The notes below the pieces were generated by a model. That model worked only from the letters and a program-made list of their open reading frames with translations. It was not told the DNA's origin and did no database searches. Positions 24,244 through 34,264 of a DNA stretch of 64,000 bases are shown here, piece after piece. The DNA comes from an uncultured Lachnospiraceae bacterium (lineage in GTDB: Bacteria; Bacillota; Clostridia; Lachnospirales; Lachnospiraceae), in contig CANRFJ010000015.1 of the NCBI GenBank assembly GCA_947629865.1, positions 1 through 64,000 of the forward strand. The letters run 5' to 3'. The position numbers were made by a program, and so were the translations under genes. Every line of letters begins with the position of its first letter. Positions within the stretch are counted from its first letter, which is position 1.

Positions 24244-25401
24244 ATGCGACAGCGAGTGAGACGGGAGTACGAAAAAATATTTGGGGACGGCGGAGAGGCG
24301 AGAGAGTATTTTGCGCCCGGCCGCGTCAATCTGATCGGAGACCATACGGATTATAACGGAGGGCATGTGTTTCCGTGCGCGATCAATCTCGGCACTTATG
24401 GAATGGCCGAAAAGAGGAACGACAACAAACTTTGTTTTTATTCGGTGAATTTTCCGGAAGCCGGTATTGTGAGCGCAGACCTTACAAAACTGAGGCGTGA
24501 AAAGAACTGGGCCGACTATCCCAAGGGGGTGATCCAGACCTTTGGGGAGAGGGGGATGGAACTTTCCTGCGGCCTCAATATGCTGCTCTGCGGCAATCTC
24601 CCCCATGGCTCCGGCCTGTCGTCCTCGGCTTCGGTAGAGGTGCTGACAGGGTATATCCTCAGGGATTTGTTTGGCTTTGATGTGACGAATGAGGAGCTGG
24701 CGAAGATTGGGCAGTATTCGGAAAATAATTTTAACGGTGTCAACTGCGGAATCATGGATCAGTTTGCCATTGCCATGGGAAAGAAGGGACATGCGGTCTT
24801 TCTGGACACCTCAGCGCTGAGTTATGAATATGTACCCGTATCGCTTCCCCAGGCGGCCTTTGTGATTACCTGTAGCAATGTGAAAAGGGAACTGGGCGAG
24901 TCCGCCTATAACGAGCGGCGTGCTGAGAGCGAGCGGGCTCTCGCCGATCTGCAGCAGGTCATCGGGATCTGCACACTGGGTGATATGACAGGGGAAATGT
25001 TTGAGGTGTACCAGAGCGCCGTGCGGGACGAGGTGTGTCGGAGACGCGCCAGACATGCCGTGTACGAGAACCAGCGCACGATTCAGGCAAAGGAAGCGCT
25101 AAAGCGAAAAGATGTGGAGACAGTCGGGCGGCTGATGAATGAGTCGCACCGTTCTCTTTCAGAGGATTATGAGGTGACGGGCGATACGATGGATACGCTG
25201 GTCAGCATCTCTCAGGCGCAGCCCGGCGTATGGGGCTCCCGGATAACGGGCGCCGGTTTCGGAGGCTGTACCGTCAGCCTGGTGCAGAGCGGCTGCGTGG
25301 AGGCTTTTCAGAGAGAGGTGGGAAAGAAATACAGAGAAAAAACCGGCCTGCGGGCAGATTTTTATGCGGTTGAAATTGCGGACGGCCCTGTGGTATTATA
25401 G
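24244..25401 (+). CDS. galK: galactokinase
   Basis: 385-aa GHMP kinase phosphorylating galactose at C1, the first step of the Leloir pathway. Motif 1 is [16 protein letters not shown] (sugar binding), motif 2 is [15 protein letters not shown] (phosphate-binding loop) and motif 3 is [14 protein letters not shown]. Catalytic Asp lies in [13 protein letters not shown]. The ATG sits three to four bases after AAGGAGGG, a tight spacing. Neither galT nor galE adjoins; instead an FGGY sugar kinase starts 20 bases later, so this is a two-kinase transcription unit. Confidence 0.95.
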   Translation: MRQRVRREYEKIFGDGGEAREYFAPGRVNLIGDHTDYNGGHVFPCAINLGTYGMAEKRNDNKLCFYSVNFPEAGIVSADLTKLRREKNWADYPKGVIQTFGERGMELSCGLNMLLCGNLPHGSGLSSSASVEVLTGYILRDLFGFDVTNEELAKIGQYSENNFNGVNCGIMDQFAIAMGKKGHAVFLDTSALSYEYVPVSLPQAAFVITCSNVKRELGESAYNERRAESERALADLQQVIGICTLGDMTGEMFEVYQSAVRDEVCRRRARHAVYENQRTIQAKEALKRKDVETVGRLMNESHRSLSEDYEVTGDTMDTLVSISQAQPGVWGSRITGAGFGGCTVSLVQSGCVEAFQREVGKKYREKTGLRADFYAVEIADGPVVL

Positions 25402-25421
25402 TAGACAGGAGGTATGAAAAG

Positions 25422-27044
25422 ATGGAAGCAAAGCAGACGATAGAGAGTGGAAAAGCGGTTCTCGGTATTGAGTTTGGCTCTACCAGGATCAAGGCGGTGC
25501 TGATTGATGAGCAGAGCACCCCCATTGCATCCGGCAGCCACGAATGGGAGAATCAGCTGGTGGATAATATCTGGACTTATTCCGAGGAGGCTATCTGGGA
25601 AGGGTTACAGCACAGTTACAGAGAAATGGCAGAGGATGTGAAAAGGAAGTACGGCGTCGTGGTAAAAAATCTAGCGGCCATCGGATTCAGCGCCATGATG
25701 CACGGATATATGGCCTTCGACGCGGCGGGGAACCTTCTGGTTCCGTTTCGCACTTGGCGCAATGCCATCACGGCGGAGGCATCGGAGAAACTGACGGAAC
25801 TGTTTCAATACAATATTCCGCAGCGCTGGAGCATCGCTCACTTATACCAGGCGATGCTGAACGGAGAAGAACATGTAAAGGATATTTCTTTCCAGACGAC
25901 ACTGGCTGGTTATATCCACTGGAAGTTGACCGGTGAAAAGGTACTGGGAGTGGGCGAGGCCTCCGGCATGTTTCCGATTGATATTGCCTCCGGCACGTAT
26001 GATCCGGACATGGTGGCTGCCTTTGACAAAGAGGTGGCTGACAGGGGCTATCCATGGAGACTGCTGGACATTTTCCCTGAGGTACGGACGGCGGGGGAAC
26101 CGGCGGGTGTGCTGAGTCCGGAGGGGGCGAAGCGGCTTGATACGAGCGGAAACCTGCAGGCGGGAATCCCACTGTGTCCGCCGGAGGGCGATGCGGGCAC
26201 CGGCATGGTGGCGACCAACAGCGTGGCCTGCCGTACCGGCAATGTATCCGCAGGCACCTCGGTATTTTCCATGGTAGTGCTTGAGAAGGAACTGAGCCGG
26301 GTATATCCGGAACTGGATCTGGTGACAACTCCGTCCGGAAATCTGGTGGCTATGGTTCACTGCAACAACTGCACATCCGACCTGAACGGCTGGGTGAATC
26401 TCTTTCGCGAGTTCGCGGAGGCGCTGGGTATGGAGGTGGACGCGGATCGGCTTTTTGGCACCCTGTACCGCAAGGCGCTGGAGGGAGATGCAGACGGAGG
26501 CAGACTGTTAGCATACAATTATATATCCGGAGAAAATATAACAGGCATGGAGGAGGGGCGTCCGCTCTTTGTCCGTATGCCGGACAGTGCGTTTAATCTG
26601 GCGAACTTTATGCGCGTGCACCTGTATACGGCCCTCGGCGCTCTGAAAATCGGTATGGATATTCTTCTCAAGGAGGAGGGCGTCAAGGTGGATAAACTTC
26701 TGGGACACGGCGGCCTGTTCAAGACAAAGGGCGTGGGGCAGCAGATATTGGCCGACGCCATGAACACACCGATTTTTGTGATGGATACAGCCGGAGAGGG
26801 CGGCGCCTGGGGCATCGCCGTGCTGGCGGCCTATATGGTGCAGAAGGCGGAGGGTGAGACGCTGGAGGACTACCTGAATGACCGGGTGTTTGCCGGACAG
26901 GAGGGAAGCAGCCTTGCTCCGCAGCCGGAGGGCGTCAGGGGCTTTGACGAATTTATCCGGATCTACAAAGCGGGACTTCCCATTGAGCGGGCGGCGTTAG
27001 ATTCGCTGACGACAGGAAATTCCACCGGAACGGAGGTAATATAA
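25422..27044 (+). CDS. FGGY-family carbohydrate kinase
   Basis: 540-aa sugar kinase with the two actin-fold halves of the FGGY family: [17 protein letters not shown] (phosphate 1) at the N-terminus, [14 protein letters not shown] for the sugar site, [14 protein letters not shown] (phosphate 2) and [23 protein letters not shown] with [14 protein letters not shown] (adenosine) at the C-terminus. Length is closer to ribulokinase (about 560) than to xylulokinase (about 490). The substrate, perhaps a pentulose or a sugar from the arabinose/xylose-rich diet suggested by the nearby hemicellulases, is inference. AGGAGGT precedes ATG 25422, and galK is upstream in the same unit. Confidence 0.85.
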   Translation: MEAKQTIESGKAVLGIEFGSTRIKAVLIDEQSTPIASGSHEWENQLVDNIWTYSEEAIWEGLQHSYREMAEDVKRKYGVVVKNLAAIGFSAMMHGYMAFDAAGNLLVPFRTWRNAITAEASEKLTELFQYNIPQRWSIAHLYQAMLNGEEHVKDISFQTTLAGYIHWKLTGEKVLGVGEASGMFPIDIASGTYDPDMVAAFDKEVADRGYPWRLLDIFPEVRTAGEPAGVLSPEGAKRLDTSGNLQAGIPLCPPEGDAGTGMVATNSVACRTGNVSAGTSVFSMVVLEKELSRVYPELDLVTTPSGNLVAMVHCNNCTSDLNGWVNLFREFAEALGMEVDADRLFGTLYRKALEGDADGGRLLAYNYISGENITGMEEGRPLFVRMPDSAFNLANFMRVHLYTALGALKIGMDILLKEEGVKVDKLLGHGGLFKTKGVGQQILADAMNTPIFVMDTAGEGGAWGIAVLAAYMVQKAEGETLEDYLNDRVFAGQEGSSLAPQPEGVRGFDEFIRIYKAGLPIERAALDSLTTGNSTGTEVI

Positions 27045-27047
27045 GAG

Positions 27048-29699
27048 ATGAAAAAGGAATTGGAAAAGACATATGATCCGAAGGATATTGAGGAGCGCCT
27101 GTATGAAAAGTGGGTATCAAAAAATTATTTTCATGCGAGCGTCAATCCGGACAGGAAACCTTATACAATCGTGATCCCGCCGCCCAATATCACGGGGCAG
27201 CTTCACATGGGCCATGCCCTGGACAACACATTGCAGGATATTCTGATCCGCTGCAAGAGAATGCAGGGGTTTGAGACGCTGTGGATGCCGGGGACAGACC
27301 ACGCCTCCATTGCCACGGAGGCGAAGATTGTGGAGGCCATGCGTGAGGAGGGCCTGAAAAAAGAGGATATAGGAAGGGAAAAGTTTCTGGAGCGCGCATG
27401 GAAGTGGAAGGAGACCTATGGCGGGCGCATTGTGTCCCAGTTGAAGAAGATGGGCTCCTCCTGCGACTGGGAGAGAGAGCGCTTTACCATGGACGAGGGC
27501 TGTAATAAGGCCGTCAAAGAGGTGTTTGTCAATCTGTATGAAAAAGGGCTGATTTATCGGGGCGAGCGGATTATCAACTGGTGTCCGCACTGCCTGACGT
27601 CCATCTCGGACGCCGAGGTGGAGTACGAGGATCAGAAAGGCCATTTCTGGCATCTGCGCTACGCCTTTGCCGACGGGAGCGGCTATATCAATCTGGCCAC
27701 GACGAGACCGGAGACGCTGCTGGGCGACACGGCGGTGGCAGTGAACCCAAAGGATGAGCGCTATAAGGATTTAGTCGGTAAAATGCTGATCCTGCCGATT
27801 GTGCACAGGGAAATCCCGCTGATTGCAGATGAATATGTGGATATGGAATTTGGTACAGGCGTTGTTAAGATTACTCCGGCCCACGATCCGAATGACTTCG
27901 AGGTGGGGCTGCGCCATGATCTGCCCGTCATCAATGTGATGACGGACGACGCCAGGATTGTGGAGGATTATGAGCAGTATGCCGGTATGGATCGCTATGA
28001 GGCGCGGGAGGCCATTGTCCGTGACCTGGAAGCGGAGGGAGCGCTTGTCAAAGTAGAAGACCACGACCACAACGTCGGAACCTGTTACCGCTGCGGCACT
28101 ACCGTGGAGCCGCGGGTGTCGAAGCAGTGGTTTGTCAAAATGAAACCGCTGGCAGGCCCGGCCATTGATGCGGTGAAGGACGGCCGGACAAAATTTGTGC
28201 CGGAGCACTTTAGCAAGACATATTTCCACTGGCTGGAAAATATAAGGGATTGGTGTATTTCCCGCCAGCTCTGGTGGGGGCATCAGATTCCCGCTTTCTA
28301 CTGCGACGACTGCGGCGAGTTGGTGGTGACGAAGGAGAAGACGGCGGTGTGCCCGAAGTGCGGCAGGCCGATGCGTCAGGATCCGGACACACTGGACACA
28401 TGGTTCAGCTCGGCCCTCTGGCCGTTTTCCACTATGGGCTGGCCGGACAAAACGCCGGAGATGGAGTATTTTTATCCGACCAACACGCTGGTGACGGGGT
28501 ATGACATTATTCCGTTCTGGGTTATGCGAATGATGTTCAGCGGTCTGGAGCACACGGGGGAAGTGCCCTTTGACACGGTGTTGATCCACGGTCTGGTTCG
28601 CGATTCCCAGGGGCGCAAGATGAGCAAATCTCTGGGCAACGGTATCGATCCGTTAGAGGTCATTGACAAATACGGCGCCGACGCTCTGCGCCTCACGCTG
28701 GTGACGGGAAATGCGCCGGGCAATGATATGCGTTTTTACTGGGAGAGGGTAGAGGCCAGCCGGAACTTTGCCAACAAGGTGTGGAACGCCTCCCGTTTTA
28801 TCATGATGAATTTTGCCCAAAATGAAGAACTGGATTATGGAACAGTAAAGCCGGAGCAGCTCACACAGGCGGATAAGTGGATTCTCTCCAAAGTCAACCA
28901 TCTGACGAAGGACGTGACGGCTCTGATGGACACCTTTGATTTGGGAATTGCAGTCCAGAAAATATATGATTTTATATGGGAGGAATTCTGCGACTGGTAC
29001 ATCGAGATGGTAAAACCGCGCCTCTACAGCGACACGGACGAGACCAAGGCTGCGGCGCTGTATACGCTGAGGACGGTTCTGATAGATGCGCTGAAACTGC
29101 TGCATCCGTTTATGCCGTTTATCACGGAGGAAATCTACTGTACACTGATAGGCGATGACGAGGCGTCTATTATGATTTCTTCCTGGCCGGTATTCACAGA
29201 GGAGAGGAATTTTGCGGAGGATGAGGCCAGGGTGGAACGCATCAAGGAGGCCGTAAAGGGAATACGGAATATCCGGGGTGAGATGAATGTTCCGCCGAGC
29301 CGCAAGGCGTCTGTCATTGTGGTGTCGCAGAAGCCGGAGGTGCTCAAGATCTTCGAGGAGAACCGCGTATTCTTCGCCACTCTCGGTCTGGCAAGCGAGG
29401 TCACTCTCCGGAGCGATAAGGAGGGGATTGCCGGAGACGCCGTATCCGTTGTGATCGCTGACGGCACGATATACATTCCCTTTGAGGAACTGGTTGACAT
29501 AGAAAAGGAAGTCGAGCGTCTCCGCCGGGAGGAGAAAAGGCTTCAGGGCGAGTTAAAGCGCTCGGAGGGAATGTTGGGAAATCCAAACTTTGTCAATAAG
29601 GCGCCGGAGAAAAAGATTGCCGAGGAGAGGGAGAAACTGGAAAAGTATAAGGGAATGATGGCTCAGGTGCAGGAACGCCTGGCCCAGCTCAAAAAATAG
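27048..29699 (+). CDS. valS: valyl-tRNA synthetase
   Basis: 883-aa class I synthetase. The HIGH motif is [17 protein letters not shown] (HMGH), the KMSKS motif is [15 protein letters not shown], and the CP1 editing domain lies between ([30 protein letters not shown]). A zinc-type segment ([17 protein letters not shown]) precedes the second half, and the C-terminal coiled coil ([21 protein letters not shown]) contacts tRNA. The ATG is three bases beyond the sugar-kinase stop. I see no T-box leader in front of it, unlike many Firmicutes valS genes, so it may rely on the upstream promoter. Confidence 0.97.
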   Translation: MKKELEKTYDPKDIEERLYEKWVSKNYFHASVNPDRKPYTIVIPPPNITGQLHMGHALDNTLQDILIRCKRMQGFETLWMPGTDHASIATEAKIVEAMREEGLKKEDIGREKFLERAWKWKETYGGRIVSQLKKMGSSCDWERERFTMDEGCNKAVKEVFVNLYEKGLIYRGERIINWCPHCLTSISDAEVEYEDQKGHFWHLRYAFADGSGYINLATTRPETLLGDTAVAVNPKDERYKDLVGKMLILPIVHREIPLIADEYVDMEFGTGVVKITPAHDPNDFEVGLRHDLPVINVMTDDARIVEDYEQYAGMDRYEAREAIVRDLEAEGALVKVEDHDHNVGTCYRCGTTVEPRVSKQWFVKMKPLAGPAIDAVKDGRTKFVPEHFSKTYFHWLENIRDWCISRQLWWGHQIPAFYCDDCGELVVTKEKTAVCPKCGRPMRQDPDTLDTWFSSALWPFSTMGWPDKTPEMEYFYPTNTLVTGYDIIPFWVMRMMFSGLEHTGEVPFDTVLIHGLVRDSQGRKMSKSLGNGIDPLEVIDKYGADALRLTLVTGNAPGNDMRFYWERVEASRNFANKVWNASRFIMMNFAQNEELDYGTVKPEQLTQADKWILSKVNHLTKDVTALMDTFDLGIAVQKIYDFIWEEFCDWYIEMVKPRLYSDTDETKAAALYTLRTVLIDALKLLHPFMPFITEEIYCTLIGDDEASIMISSWPVFTEERNFAEDEARVERIKEAVKGIRNIRGEMNVPPSRKASVIVVSQKPEVLKIFEENRVFFATLGLASEVTLRSDKEGIAGDAVSVVIADGTIYIPFEELVDIEKEVERLRREEKRLQGELKRSEGMLGNPNFVNKAPEKKIAEEREKLEKYKGMMAQVQERLAQLKK

Positions 29700-29734
29700 A
29701 TTCCCTTTCACACAGATGGAACCGACATGGGATG

Positions 29735-29790
29735 CGGGGCTGTCGCTTTGACGAATGAAGATTCGTGAGGCGGCGGCCCCGTTATTCATT
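29735..29790 (+). terminator. compound hairpin terminator after valS
   Basis: CGGGGCTG pairs with CGGCCCCG and encloses a second stem ACGAAT/ATTCGT; a T-rich but interrupted tract follows. Confidence 0.6.
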
Positions 29791-29858
29791 CATATAAGGC
29801 GACTCACAGAGCGTGCTGCCTGTCACTTACAAAAAGTATCAAAATTAAAATCGTTCTA

Positions 29859-29887
29859 TTGACACAATATACTTTCTGCTGTATGAT
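29859..29887 (+). promoter_or_regulatory. strong promoter of the kinase/HTH pair
   Basis: TTGACA (29859-29864), 17 bases, TATGAT (29882-29887). The AAAGGAG ribosome binding site at 29894-29900 follows at once, so the leader is very short. Confidence 0.8.
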
Positions 29888-29909
29888 AGGAGAAAAGGAG
29901 TGCAATACT

Positions 29910-30782
29910 ATGATTCGGGATTTTTCAAGGTGTGCCCCGAGCGGGCGATTTTATACGGGCGCTGAGCGAAAGATTGGGATTCGCTACAAGGGCGAGGATT
30001 ATATTATTAAATTTCGCGCAAAAACCGGAGATGGGCAGAGCTATAATCATATTTCGGAATATCTGGGCAGCCATATTTTTGATATGGTCGGTATTGAGAG
30101 CCAGGAGACCTGGCTTGGCACTTACCGGGGGGAGGAGGTTGTGGTGCTGAAGGATTTTACCTCGTCAGATGAGATCTTTGTGCCATTCAATGATGTGGGG
30201 GACAGCTCGCTGGATATGGACAGGGAGCGGGCCAATTACAGCTATTCGGACATAACGGCCATGCTGGAGGCAAACCGGAAACTGACTCGCGTGGAGGAGA
30301 CGATAGACACTTTCTGGGATATTTATATCATAGATGCCCTCCTTGGCAATTTTGACCGGCATGGGAGCAATTGGGGATTTTTAAAGAGAGAGGGACAGTA
30401 CCGTCTGGCGCCTGTGTTTGACAATGGCTCCTGTCTGTTCCCCAGGCTGATAACCGATGAGCAGTGCATGGAGGTGCTTAACTCCGGTGAGGAAATGGAA
30501 AAAAGGATATATCGGTTCCCCACCTCGCAGATTCGTCTGGACGGACGGAAAAGTTCCTATTATGACGTAATCAGCAGCCGACGGTTTCCCGCCTGCGACA
30601 GTGCGCTGGAGCGAATGGCTGCCCGTATTGTACCGGAAGAAATCGCCAGCCTTGTGGACGAGGTTGCAGGTATGAGCGCTGTCCGGAAGGAATTTTTGAT
30701 TAAGATGTTAAATATGCGGTACGATAAGCTGATTTCTGAACCGCTGGAGAGGAGGAAGTGTGATGAGGCCGATCAACCGTGA
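29910..30782 (+). CDS. HipA/CtkA-like protein kinase-fold protein
   Basis: 290-aa protein with kinase-like landmarks of the HipA/CtkA group. These are an N-lobe lysine strand (YKGEDYIIKF), the catalytic loop NFDRHGSNWGF with Asp149 and Asn154, and a metal-binding VFDNGSCL with Asp171. HipA toxins and CtkA are Ser/Thr kinases with this order. There is no HipA N-terminal N-subdomain pair and no upstream HipB; instead the next gene overlaps it by 20 bases. ATG 29910 is fixed by AAAGGAG at 29894-29900. Substrate unknown. A regulatory or toxin-like kinase is inferred from the motif set. Confidence 0.75.
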   Translation: MIRDFSRCAPSGRFYTGAERKIGIRYKGEDYIIKFRAKTGDGQSYNHISEYLGSHIFDMVGIESQETWLGTYRGEEVVVLKDFTSSDEIFVPFNDVGDSSLDMDRERANYSYSDITAMLEANRKLTRVEETIDTFWDIYIIDALLGNFDRHGSNWGFLKREGQYRLAPVFDNGSCLFPRLITDEQCMEVLNSGEEMEKRIYRFPTSQIRLDGRKSSYYDVISSRRFPACDSALERMAARIVPEEIASLVDEVAGMSAVRKEFLIKMLNMRYDKLISEPLERRKCDEADQP

Positions 30783-31674
30783 TTATGAACCATTGAATGA
30801 ATATACAACCCCTCTGTCAGGCAGACCGGATTACACCAATGTGGGTGTGATCAAGGCGGTGGGGCGCTATGGGGAAAAATATTCGGTGGGGCAGATAGAA
30901 TACCAGAGATTTTTTAATGAAGAATATCAGTATATCATTACTCCGTACTGGGACGTGATCGATGGACTGGACGCCTCCGTGTTTCAGGGAATCCCCGGGA
31001 TTTCCATGGAACTGCGCCTTGAGAGGTATTATCGGGTTAATATGCAGCCCGTATTTATCACCGAGAGGAGCCCTTCCCGAAACAGGGAGGATTTATGGGA
31101 GCTGATGGAGTCGGTCGGTCTGGACTATTACGACCGCTTTGAGTGGCTTATTCGCACGGAGCTCACCTGTGGCAATGACAATCTGATTGTGGAGAGATAC
31201 CGGGAGGAGCCGCTGGAATTGTCTTATGAGGAGGCGAAGGGGCAGGTGGACAGGCTCCAGCGGGGTGACTGCATCCGAATTGAGCGACAGGAAAGCCTCT
31301 CAAAGAATCCGGCTGTGTATACGGAGAAGCTTCTGCGCCTTCTGGGAACTGGAGCGGAAATTTCCTTTGAGGCGGAGGGGTTGCGGATTGACAGGGAGAA
31401 CCGGGACGGCATTATGATGATACTGCGGCAGCAGTATTATGCGGCCAAACTGCTTGAAAGGCAGCGGCATCAGGCCGGAGTGGAAAGGGCGGCTAAGCGG
31501 GGCGCCTACCGGGGACGAAAGAGAATTTCCGTGGAGCCGGATCTCCTCCGCCGGACGGCGGAATTGTTCCACGCCAAAAAAATCAGTGAGAAACAGGCAA
31601 TGGAACGGCTGGGAGTCGCCTCCCGCTCCACTTTTTACCGGAGACTGAGGGAAGTGTCCGGCGGGAAAATGTGA
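30763..31674 (+). CDS. unknown domain fused to a resolvase-type HTH tail
   Basis: 303-aa protein. Residues about 1-210 form a domain I do not recognise (VGVIKAVGRYGEKYSVGQIEYQRFF, PYWDVIDGLDASVFQGIPGI, SRNREDLWELMESVGLDYYDRFEWLIRTELTCGNDN). Residues about 225-303 read like the C-terminus of a serine resolvase: the ERAAKRGAYRGRKRI linker, then a helix-turn-helix (HAKKISEKQAMERLGVASRSTFYRRL). The resolvase catalytic domain is missing. The gene overlaps the kinase gene by 20 bases, with GGAGG at 30751-30755, implying translational coupling. It may be the DNA-binding regulator or the kinase substrate. All function is inference. Confidence 0.65.
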   Translation: MRPINRDYEPLNEYTTPLSGRPDYTNVGVIKAVGRYGEKYSVGQIEYQRFFNEEYQYIITPYWDVIDGLDASVFQGIPGISMELRLERYYRVNMQPVFITERSPSRNREDLWELMESVGLDYYDRFEWLIRTELTCGNDNLIVERYREEPLELSYEEAKGQVDRLQRGDCIRIERQESLSKNPAVYTEKLLRLLGTGAEISFEAEGLRIDRENRDGIMMILRQQYYAAKLLERQRHQAGVERAAKRGAYRGRKRISVEPDLLRRTAELFHAKKISEKQAMERLGVASRSTFYRRLREVSGGKM

Positions 31675-31731
31675 TTTTTCCCCGTCTGGTTTACCGATAG
31701 TTTTTTGTCGAAATCTTTCGATATTTCCTAC

Positions 31732-31760
31732 TTGCTTTTTTGGCTGAAACTGGATATTAT
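31732..31760 (+). promoter_or_regulatory. promoter of the 47-aa protein and TPR gene
   Basis: TTGCTT (31732-31737), 17 bases, TATTAT (31755-31760), with an alternative TATAAT three bases later. Confidence 0.55.
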
Positions 31761-31809
31761 AATAATGTGTGAAACATATTTTACCAGCGGATAGAAGGAG
31801 GTATATGCA

Positions 31810-31953
31810 GTGCTGAATTTTGAGGAAGAATTGGAGAAATTCCAGCCCAGCATGGACGTGGAAAAGGTAGAGGACGTCGTGTATAATAACAATCTGGCTG
31901 ATGTGACGGATATAGTGAAAGAACTGATACAGGATGTAAAGGGTACGCTGTAA
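31810..31953 (+). CDS. 47-aa conserved-looking acidic protein, GTG start
   Basis: This short gene starts with GTG 31810, eight bases after a perfect AAGGAGG (31795-31801), and encodes an acidic helical 47-residue protein: NFEEELEKFQPSMDVEKVEDVV then DVTDIVKELIQDV. There is no transmembrane segment. It is followed 24 bases later by the TPR protein with its own GGAGG site, so the pair forms an operon. I recall similar peptides before TPR genes in Clostridia but cannot confirm it here. Function unknown. Confidence 0.65.
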   Translation: MLNFEEELEKFQPSMDVEKVEDVVYNNNLADVTDIVKELIQDVKGTL

Positions 31954-31977
31954 TAGATAGATGGAGGAAAAGAGAGC

Positions 31978-33384
31978 ATGAGATGCCCAAGATGTGATGC
32001 CAATATAAGCGGAAATGCAGTGCGCTGCAATTTCTGCGGACAGGATTTATCAGTGATTCAATATGTCCGGCGGGTTTCAAACACCTATTACAATCTGGGA
32101 CTTGAAAAGGCAGAGGTACGGGATTTGTCCGGCGCAGTCGCCATGTTGAGGAAAAGTTTACAGTTTGACAAATGCAATACCCATGCCAGGAACCTGCTTG
32201 GACTGGTCTATTATGAAATGGGAGAGACAGTGACCGCTCTCAGTGAGTGGGTGCTGAGCAAATATTTGCAGCCGGAGGAAAATGCGGCGGATTATTACAT
32301 CAATACGATACAGAAGAACCAGACCGCGCTGGATGCCACGAACCAGACGATCAAGAAATATAATTCGGCTCTGTCGGCGGCCAAGGCGGGGAACGAGGAT
32401 CTGGCCGTGATCCAGTTAAAGAAGGTAGTCAGTCTGAATCCTCATTTTGTGCGGGCCCAGCAGCTGTTGGCGCTTTTGTATATCCATATAGAGGATTACC
32501 AGAAGGCGGCGAAGTGCCTGAACCGGGCCAGACGGATTGATTTTAATAACACCACCACGCTGCGCTATATGCAGGAGGTGGGAGACAGGGCGGCAGTTGC
32601 CGGTGGTAAATCGGGCGGGACGCCCAAGAAACCGCCAAAGAAAGATCCGCTCGCCAATGTCACGCCGGTGGGGACTTATCAGGAGGAAAAGCGATCCATG
32701 ATGCCGGTAGTCCAGATTCTGATGGGCGTGGTGATTGGCATAGTGGTGTGCTTCGTGCTTATCCGCCCCACTCTGCAGAAGGGGAGCGGAAGCGACGGAA
32801 GCCAGATTTCTGAGACCAATGAGCAATTGTCCGTGCAGGCCTCCCAGATTTCCAGTCTGGAGACAGAGAGGGACAATCTCAGGGAGGAGGCCGACGATCT
32901 GCGGAAGCAGGTAGAGGACGCCGATTCTGCCGCACAGAAAAAATCAGCCGCTTACGAGAAACTCCTGAAGGGGGTACAGTACTATCTTGATGAGGATAAG
33001 ATTCAGGCAGCCGTCGCTGTGGGCGACTGCAAGAAATCTGATTTTGCCACCACGGAGGCGAAACGGCTTTACACGGTGATCGCCAATATCTCCGACGCAG
33101 AGATTGCCTCGCTGGTGAGCCAGGGCAGGACGCAGATGAATACCTCTTATGACGAGGCCATCGCCACATTTAAGCAGGTGCTTGCCGTGGACGAGGACAA
33201 TCAGGACGCCATGTACTATATGGCATACTGCTATCAGCGGCAGGGAAAGAATAAAAAGGCAAAGAACTGGTACGAGAAGGCGATTCAGGTAGACGATGCC
33301 ACTTCCACTGCCTCCAAGGCGGAACGCTATCTGGCGGAGATGGAGGGAGAGACCGGCGAAGCTTCGCCGACGCCGGAGCCGTAA
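31978..33384 (+). CDS. zinc-ribbon, TPR and coiled-coil membrane protein
   Basis: 468-aa protein. A zinc ribbon (CPRC..CNFCG, residues 3-21) leads into cytoplasmic TPR units (about 35-200: YYNLGLEKAEVRDLSGAV, ARNLLGLVYYEMGE, AQQLLALLYIHIEDYQKAA). A Pro/Lys-rich linker precedes one transmembrane helix (about 242-264, VVQILMGVVIGIVVCFVLI). Outside lies a coiled coil (QASQISSLETERDNLREEADDLRKQ), then further TPR units (AIATFKQVLAVDEDNQDAMYYMAYCYQRQGKN) and a Pro-rich end. TPRs on both sides of the membrane suggest a scaffold, perhaps linking cytoplasmic and surface partners. The neighbouring sporulation operon hints at no specific role. Confidence 0.8.
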   Translation: MRCPRCDANISGNAVRCNFCGQDLSVIQYVRRVSNTYYNLGLEKAEVRDLSGAVAMLRKSLQFDKCNTHARNLLGLVYYEMGETVTALSEWVLSKYLQPEENAADYYINTIQKNQTALDATNQTIKKYNSALSAAKAGNEDLAVIQLKKVVSLNPHFVRAQQLLALLYIHIEDYQKAAKCLNRARRIDFNNTTTLRYMQEVGDRAAVAGGKSGGTPKKPPKKDPLANVTPVGTYQEEKRSMMPVVQILMGVVIGIVVCFVLIRPTLQKGSGSDGSQISETNEQLSVQASQISSLETERDNLREEADDLRKQVEDADSAAQKKSAAYEKLLKGVQYYLDEDKIQAAVAVGDCKKSDFATTEAKRLYTVIANISDAEIASLVSQGRTQMNTSYDEAIATFKQVLAVDEDNQDAMYYMAYCYQRQGKNKKAKNWYEKAIQVDDATSTASKAERYLAEMEGETGEASPTPEP

Positions 33385-33407
33385 AATACAATCCGAAGAC
33401 GACGATA

Positions 33408-33448
33408 AGACCTACAGAAGAAAGATTTGCTTTTCTGTAGGTCTTTTT
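33408..33448 (+). terminator. terminator between the TPR gene and spoIIAA
   Basis: GACCTACAGAA and TTCTGTAGGTC form an 11-bp stem followed by T5. Confidence 0.9.
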
Positions 33449-33485
33449 ATGTCCGTCATAGATATCATTAATATGGAGGGTAAAG

Positions 33486-33815
33486 ATGGAAAAATTTTCT
33501 CTGGAGCGCGACGGCTCCACTTTGACTTTGCACATCAGCGAGGAACTGGATCACCATATGGCGGTTCAGGTGAGCAGAATGGTGGATACGCAGATCGACA
33601 AGGGGAATCTGAAAAGCCTGATTTTTGATTTCAGCGGAATGACCTTTATGGACAGCTCCGGCATTGGTATGGTGCTGGGACGTTACCGGAAGATGAATTT
33701 TCTGGGTGGACAAACCTATGTGACGGGAATCGGGGACGGGGTGGATCGGATTTTTTCCATGTCGGGCCTGTATCGTCTCATTCCCAAATACGAAGAAAGG
33801 ACACAAAAGTTATGA
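33486..33815 (+). CDS. spoIIAA: anti-sigma F factor antagonist
   Basis: 109-aa STAS-domain protein that frees SigF by binding SpoIIAB in the forespore. The phosphorylated serine is Ser58 (second Ser) in FMDSSGIGMVLGRY, the exact STAS signature, preceded by LIFDFSGM. The last codons overlap the spoIIAB start by four bases. GGAGGG at 33476-33481 precedes the ATG. No obvious sigma-H promoter could be placed in the short gap after the upstream terminator, so its promoter remains unassigned. Confidence 0.96.
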   Translation: MEKFSLERDGSTLTLHISEELDHHMAVQVSRMVDTQIDKGNLKSLIFDFSGMTFMDSSGIGMVLGRYRKMNFLGGQTYVTGIGDGVDRIFSMSGLYRLIPKYEERTQKL

Positions 33816-34252
33816 AGAATAAAAATGAGATCACGTTTGTTTTTGACAGCAATTCGGAGAATGAGAGCCTGGCTAGAACGGTGATCGCCGCCTTTATTGC
33901 CCGGCTGGATCCCACGCTGGAGGAACTGGCAGATGTGAAGACGGCGGTTTCCGAGGCGGTGACAAATGCCATTATCCACGGCTATGACGGGCGTGAGGGA
34001 AAAGTTACCATACATAGCAGGATCGAGGACAACACAGTGTGGATCGAGGTGTGCGACAAAGGGGTGGGGATTCCGGACATCAGCCGGGCTATGGAACCGC
34101 TGTATACGACCAAACCGGAGATGGAGCGATCCGGCATGGGTTTTGCCTTTATGGAGGCCTTTATGGACGATCTGGAGGTTATCTCCGGAGAGGGTAGCGG
34201 CACGACCGTGCGGATGCGGAAAACAATCTACAGTGCGCTGAATATGTCATAG
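33812..34252 (+). CDS. spoIIAB: anti-sigma F factor / SpoIIAA kinase
   Basis: 146-aa GHKL-fold serine kinase and anti-sigma factor. The N box is VSEAVTNAIIHGY, the G1 box is VCDKGVGIPD, and the G2 region is ERSGMGFAFMEAFMD. It binds SigF with ATP and phosphorylates SpoIIAA. The ATGA overlap with spoIIAA implies coupled translation and balanced amounts. Twelve bases separate it from sigF. Confidence 0.96.
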   Translation: MKNKNEITFVFDSNSENESLARTVIAAFIARLDPTLEELADVKTAVSEAVTNAIIHGYDGREGKVTIHSRIEDNTVWIEVCDKGVGIPDISRAMEPLYTTKPEMERSGMGFAFMEAFMDDLEVISGEGSGTTVRMRKTIYSALNMS

Positions 34253-34264
34253 AGGAGTCTGCCA

